A stretch of DNA of 7,981 bases from Chloroflexota bacterium (lineage in GTDB: Bacteria > Chloroflexota > Limnocylindria > Limnocylindrales > CSP1-4), in NCBI GenBank assembly GCA_021812735.1, contig JAKAMV010000443.1, positions 1 to 7,981 on the forward strand, in the 5' to 3' direction. This document shows, piece by piece, positions 5,358-7,981 of this stretch. The notes beneath the pieces were generated by a model. It ran no database searches and was not told the origin of the DNA. It was given only the letters and a program-made list of their open reading frames with translations. Each line of letters opens with the position of its first letter. Position 1 is the first letter of the stretch. Both the position numbers and the translations under genes were made by a program.

Positions 5358-5972
5358 ATGAGCGGGGAACGGCGAGTGCGCGACGACCGGCGCTCAAAGC
5401 GGACGCGGCGGCTGGTGACCTCGGCCATGACCGAGCTGCTGGTCGAGATGCCCTACGACCAGATCACGATCGCGGCGATCCTCGAGCGCGCGGACATTGG
5501 CCGAGCCACCTTCTACGCCCACTTCCGCGACAAGCTCGACGTGGTGGACGCCGTGGCGGCCGAGATGTTCGAGGGGGTCGCTACCCCGAGGGCGCTGCCC
5601 GGCTCGAGTTCGCTGCCGGCGCTGGAGCTCTTCCGTCACGCCGCTGAGCGCGCCGCGAGCCTTCGCGCGATGCTCGACACGCCGAGCGGCGAGGTGTTCT
5701 GGCGCGAGTCGCAGAAGGCGTGGAGCGCCGCGATCGAGCGGTCGCTCGGCCCGCAGCGGGGCCGGCCTGGTGGAGCGGCGACACCGGCAATCGCCGCGCA
5801 GTTCGTCACCGGCGGGTTCGCCGCCGTGCTCCGCTGGTGGCTCCGCGGGGGGATGCCCTACACCCCCGAACAGATGGCGCTCATGACGCAGGCGCTGCTG
5901 CCCGCGACGTTCCCGCTGCCGACGCCGGCGCCGAACGCGACCCGGTCGAAGCCGGCCGGCGAGCCGGCCTGA
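5358..5972 (+). CDS. TetR/AcrR-family transcriptional regulator
   Basis: This protein is 204 aa, the usual TetR size. The N-terminal DNA-binding domain is clear. DDRRSKRTRRLVTSAMTELL (9-28) forms helix 1, and ITIAAILERADIGRATFYAHF (36-56) is the helix-turn-helix with the family's 'R.TFY.HF..K' recognition-helix signature. The following DKLDVVDAV starts helix 4. The C-terminal part (about 85-185) is an all-helical ligand-binding domain with FVTGGFAAVLRWWLRGGMPYTPEQMA (149-174), a pattern of the TetR_C_8-like group. The final 20 or so residues are a Pro-rich tail. The ATG at 5358 is preceded by AAGGGG (5343-5348) at 9 nt. The same frame is open upstream to 5220 but that lies in the control region. 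It probably represses the divergent reductase gene and itself; the inducing ligand is unknown. Confidence 0.93.
   Translation: MSGERRVRDDRRSKRTRRLVTSAMTELLVEMPYDQITIAAILERADIGRATFYAHFRDKLDVVDAVAAEMFEGVATPRALPGSSSLPALELFRHAAERAASLRAMLDTPSGEVFWRESQKAWSAAIERSLGPQRGRPGGAATPAIAAQFVTGGFAAVLRWWLRGGMPYTPEQMALMTQALLPATFPLPTPAPNATRSKPAGEPA
5954..5969 (+). terminator. GC-rich hairpin at the tetR stop codon (terminator-like, no T tract)
   Basis: GGCCGGC and GCCGGCC are perfect 7-bp reverse complements separated by 2 nt, giving a six-pair stem with a CGAG loop directly before the tetR TGA. No run of T follows, so intrinsic termination is doubtful. It may simply reflect the repetitive GCCGG codons at the protein's C-terminus. 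Confidence 0.2.
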
Positions 5973-6095
5973 CCGGCGTCGTCCCGCCCGCCCCCGCGCT
6001 CCGCCACGGCAATTCCGGGACATGCACCGCCGCGATGCTACGTGGGTCGGCCTTCCCGGTCATGCATCCCGTGAGTGCTAGACCGTCGAATCCCA

Positions 6096-6111
6096 CCGGC
6101 TCATGAGCCGG
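6096..6111. repeat. Perfect 16-bp palindrome CCGGCTCATGAGCCGG
   Basis: CCGGCTCA and TGAGCCGG form a gapless 16-bp palindrome in the 244-bp gap between the convergent tetR and hsdM genes. Its position fits a bidirectional transcription end or a DNA-binding/cleavage site, but a gapless palindrome makes a poor RNA hairpin and no T tract is present on either strand. I see no gene in the rest of this gap. Confidence 0.45.
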
Positions 6112-6216
6112 CGGCGTGTCTCGGCATCGTCGCTCGCGGAGCATTCCACCGGCGGATGTCCGGGAACCGGGAACGGAGTCGGGGCCGGCGAGGCGCCCGG
6201 CAAGACCCGCAGGCGG

Positions 6217-7740
6217 CTACGCTTCCTTTGCCAGGCTCGCCCTGAGCTCCGCGATGGCGGCATCGATCTCGCGTCCCTTCGATTCGATGATGTCGAGCAG
6301 CTCCTCCGGCGTCCGCGCGTCCTCGTCGGACTTGCGGTTGGGGTTGACCGCCTTGAGGTCGAGCCTGCGCGCCTCGAGGTCCTCTCGGGTCACGGTCCAG
6401 GAGAGGGCGGACGCACCCTTCGAGGCCCACAGGCCGAAGAACTCCTCGAACTGCGCGAGCGTGAGCGGCTGCTTCTTCGTGACCTTGACGTCGGAGAGGT
6501 CGTAGTACCACACGCGCTCGGTGGGGCCGCCCTTGCGGAAGAACAGCAGGTTGGTCTTCACGCCCGCGCCGGCCGAGGAGAACACGCCCGGCGGCAGCGA
6601 CACGATGCACTCGAGGTCGCAGTCGTCGAGCAGCTTGCGCTTGGTCTGGACGAAGGCCGCCTCGGTCGTCCGGAACAGCACGCCCTCGTCGATCACGAGG
6701 CCGCAGCGGCCGCCGGGCTTGAGCGAGGCGATGACGTGCTGGAGGAACAGCACCTGCGTCGCCGAGGTCTTGTAGGCGAACCTCGTCTGCGCCTCAGGAC
6801 CCTCCTTGCCGCCGAACGGCGGGTTCATCAGCACGACGTCGAACTGGTCGGGGGCGCCCGCGAACAGGCCGCCGTACACCTCCTGGCCGGTGAGCGTGTT
6901 GCCGTGCCAGATCCGCGGCATGTCGATCCCGTGGAGGACGAGGTTGGCGAGCGCGATCGGGTAGACGAGGTCCGCCTTCTCGCGGCCGTAGAACGTGTCC
7001 TCGCGGAGGGTCGTCAGCTCGTCGGCGGTGGCGGCGGCGCCCAGCCGGTCGCGCATGTGCTCGAACGCCTGGGCGAGGAAGCCGCCCGTGCCGCAGCCCG
7101 GGTCGTAGACGGTCTCCCCGGCCTTGGGGTCCACCACCCGGACCATCGCCCGGATGACCTCGCGCGGGGTGAAGAACTGGCCGCCGTCGTTGTTCTTCTC
7201 GCCCATCTTGAGCAGCAGGCCCTCGTAGGCCTGGCTCAGCGTGAAGACGTGGGTCTGGTCCACGGCGTCGAGGCGGATCTCGTCCACCCGGTCGAGGATG
7301 TCGAGCAGGTTGCGCTCGGTGTCCACGCCCACATAGCGGACGGCCGAGACCACCTCGCTCACCACGCGCTGCCGCGGCGTGGCGCCGGAGCGGTCGCGCA
7401 GGCCGTGGAGGTGGGGGAGCAGCGCGCCGTTGACGAAGCCGAGGAAGCCGCCCATGGAGCCGTTGGTCAGCTCCGAGCGCTTCGCGCCGCCCGGCGCCGC
7501 CCAGTCCCGCCAGCGGAACGGCGCCTCGAGCGAGGGCGCGAAGGCCGCGCCCACCGCCTCGGCCTCCTCGGCCTCGATCTGCTCGCGCTCGTCGAGGATC
7601 CGCAGGAACAGCAGCCACGAGAGCTCCGGCACGTACTGCAGGGCGCCCGCGTAGTTGGCGCGCCGCATGACGTCCGCGATCTGCTTGATCGCGGCGTTCA
7701 CGGACGACGGGGTGGCGAGGCGACGAGGGGCGGTAGCCAT
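6217..7740 (-). CDS. hsdM: Type I restriction-modification N6-adenine methylase subunit HsdM
   Basis: HsdM uses S-adenosylmethionine to methylate adenine within a target chosen by HsdS, and is part of the restriction complex with HsdR. The 507 residues match the family's usual length. The N-terminal helical domain (about 10-160) has the recognisable AGALQYVPELSWLLFLRILD (31-50). The methylase domain contains GGQFFTPREVI (186-196), motif I DPGCGTGGF (213-221, SAM binding) and motif IV NPPF (306-309, catalytic). FAYKTSATQVLFLQHVI (321-337) and KTNLLFF (395-401) follow, and the C-terminal helices (from about 470) end in an EIDAAIAELRASL coiled-coil-like segment. All key motifs are intact. The ATG at 7740 directly abuts an upstream TGA and lacks a clear ribosome binding site. 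Downstream on its strand there is no hsdS or hsdR, only a gap and the convergent tetR, so it is solitary on that side. Partners could lie beyond the right edge. Confidence 0.95.
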   Translation of the reverse strand: MATAPRRLATPSSVNAAIKQIADVMRRANYAGALQYVPELSWLLFLRILDEREQIEAEEAEAVGAAFAPSLEAPFRWRDWAAPGGAKRSELTNGSMGGFLGFVNGALLPHLHGLRDRSGATPRQRVVSEVVSAVRYVGVDTERNLLDILDRVDEIRLDAVDQTHVFTLSQAYEGLLLKMGEKNNDGGQFFTPREVIRAMVRVVDPKAGETVYDPGCGTGGFLAQAFEHMRDRLGAAATADELTTLREDTFYGREKADLVYPIALANLVLHGIDMPRIWHGNTLTGQEVYGGLFAGAPDQFDVVLMNPPFGGKEGPEAQTRFAYKTSATQVLFLQHVIASLKPGGRCGLVIDEGVLFRTTEAAFVQTKRKLLDDCDLECIVSLPPGVFSSAGAGVKTNLLFFRKGGPTERVWYYDLSDVKVTKKQPLTLAQFEEFFGLWASKGASALSWTVTREDLEARRLDLKAVNPNRKSDEDARTPEELLDIIESKGREIDAAIAELRASLAKEA

Positions 7741-7790
7741 TCAGGCGAGAGTAGCGGAGCGGGCGGGCGGCCGGGACGTCGCGAGGCTCG

Positions 7791-7803
7791 ACTCGCTACG
7801 AGT
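7791..7803. promoter_or_regulatory. Small inverted repeat ACTCG-3-CGAGT in the hsdM/RHH gap
   Basis: ACTCG (7791-7795) and CGAGT (7799-7803) are perfect reverse complements around CTA. The repeat lies 51-63 bp upstream of the hsdM ATG, where a promoter or operator would be. It is short and could be chance. Confidence 0.25.
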
Positions 7804-7847
7804 GCGTTGAGTGTCCTCGGCCATCCTGTCGCCGTTGGGCGCAACGG

Positions 7848-7860
7848 CTATGATCTGGAG
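7848..7860 (+). promoter_or_regulatory. -10-like element CTATGATCTGGAG before the RHH gene
   Basis: TATGAT at 7849-7854 resembles a -10 box and lies 44 bp before the RHH gene start. The 13-base block differs at one position from the block at 2718-2730 in front of the other antitoxin gene. A -35 box at 17 bp (CTGTCG, 7826-7831) is weak. Confidence 0.4.
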
Positions 7861-7889
7861 GCACAATATGTGCACTATCGTGCCGATAG
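7861..7889. promoter_or_regulatory. Two adjacent inverted repeats, operator candidate of the RHH gene
   Basis: GCACA-ATA-TGTGC (7861-7873) is immediately followed by CTATCG-TGC-CGATAG (7875-7889), both perfect. They lie between the -10-like element and the ATG at 7898, and the last base pairs run into the AGGTG ribosome binding site (7888-7892). Ribbon-helix-helix proteins bind tandem short sites and often repress their own gene, so autoregulation is the natural reading. Confidence 0.55.
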
Positions 7890-7897
7890 GTGACGAC

Positions 7898-7981
7898 ATG
7901 GCGGACAAGCGCCCGACCAGGTTCAACGTCGTGCTGGACGAGGAGCACGCGGCCCGCCTCTGCGTGCTGGCCGAGCGCAGC
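7898..7981 (+). CDS. Ribbon-helix-helix DNA-binding protein, N-terminal part (3' end outside window)
   Basis: Only 28 residues are visible. A basic start (ADKRPTR) is followed by a strand FNVVLDEE and a helix HAARLCVLAERS. This is the opening of a ribbon-helix-helix (CopG/Arc-like) domain: the strand of alternating residues contacts DNA in the dimer, and 'l.eE.a..L..la.r' is the first helix. The ATG at 7898 is supported by AGGTG (7888-7892) at 5 nt. Many such proteins are antitoxins, so a toxin gene may follow outside the window. A free-standing regulator of the divergent hsdM is the alternative. Confidence 0.72.
   Translation, partial: MADKRPTRFNVVLDEEHAARLCVLAERS

Noticed and set aside
6078..6112. 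Possible tRNA 3' end (TCGAATCCC resembling a T-loop)
   Set aside because: The flanking bases do not form a T stem, one loop base is missing and no anticodon or acceptor arm can be folded upstream.
7741..7824. A 27-codon minus-strand frame whose TGA abuts the hsdM ATG, as a leader peptide
   Set aside because: It has no properly spaced ribosome binding site and no recognisable features; the junction could be chance.
6103..7893. A 596-codon open frame on the plus strand
   Set aside because: It is antisense to the clearly coding hsdM along nearly its full length; long antisense frames are expected at this GC content, and its translation (R/E/V/H-rich) resembles no protein family.
1..7981. CRISPR array, insertion sequence, rRNA or riboswitch
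   Set aside because: No direct repeat arrays, transposase sequences or terminal inverted repeats, rRNA-like stretches or recognised riboswitch cores were seen on either strand.

Overview
The window is GC-rich throughout. It has several GTG starts, strong AGGAGG-type ribosome binding sites and a protein of the deazaflavin (F420)-dependent reductase family. This suggests a high-GC actinobacterium or a high-GC Chloroflexota lineage. I cannot name the organism from sequence alone. AT-rich sequence is confined to short promoter/operator islands, four of which hold inverted repeats.

Left part (1-2745): the 3' end of a CvpA-like membrane protein gene runs rightward. It converges, with only 9 bp between stop codons, on three leftward genes. 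In their direction of transcription these are a complete RtcB-family RNA ligase gene (2629 to 1421), a small VOC/glyoxalase-fold protein (1310 to 939) and a 156-residue protein of unknown function (807 to 337).

Middle part (2718-4026): a type II toxin-antitoxin pair (Phd/YefM-type antitoxin and PIN-domain VapC-type toxin, overlapping by 8 bp) is divergent from rtcB. The shared control region holds a perfect 22-bp palindrome with a -10-like hexamer on each strand. The toxin gene is followed by a second, independent VOC-fold gene with its own palindromic operator candidate.

Scarred part (4027-4482): this stretch carries no intact gene. On the minus strand it encodes the last transmembrane helix and the cytoplasmic domain of a cation diffusion facilitator (CDF) metal transporter. 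The N-terminal five helices are missing and two apparently compensating frameshifts are present. The remnant ends in an ATGA overlap with a perfect ribosome binding site for a further gene that has lost all but about 17 codons. This looks like the edge of a rearrangement.

Right part (4483-7981): a membrane-anchored Ddn-type reductase gene (minus) is divergent from a TetR-family regulator gene (plus), with an operator-like palindrome between them, so this is a probable regulator/target pair. Next, on the minus strand, is a full-length type I restriction-modification methylase subunit (HsdM). No specificity (HsdS) or nuclease (HsdR) gene lies beside it on its downstream side. The window ends inside a gene for a ribbon-helix-helix DNA-binding protein divergent from hsdM, with two more inverted repeats in front of it.

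Overall this is an accessory region combining RNA repair, toxin-antitoxin, DNA methylation and small oxidoreductase/VOC genes. The least ordinary points are the rtcB/toxin-antitoxin shared palindrome, the hidden CDF pseudogene and the solitary hsdM facing an RHH gene.
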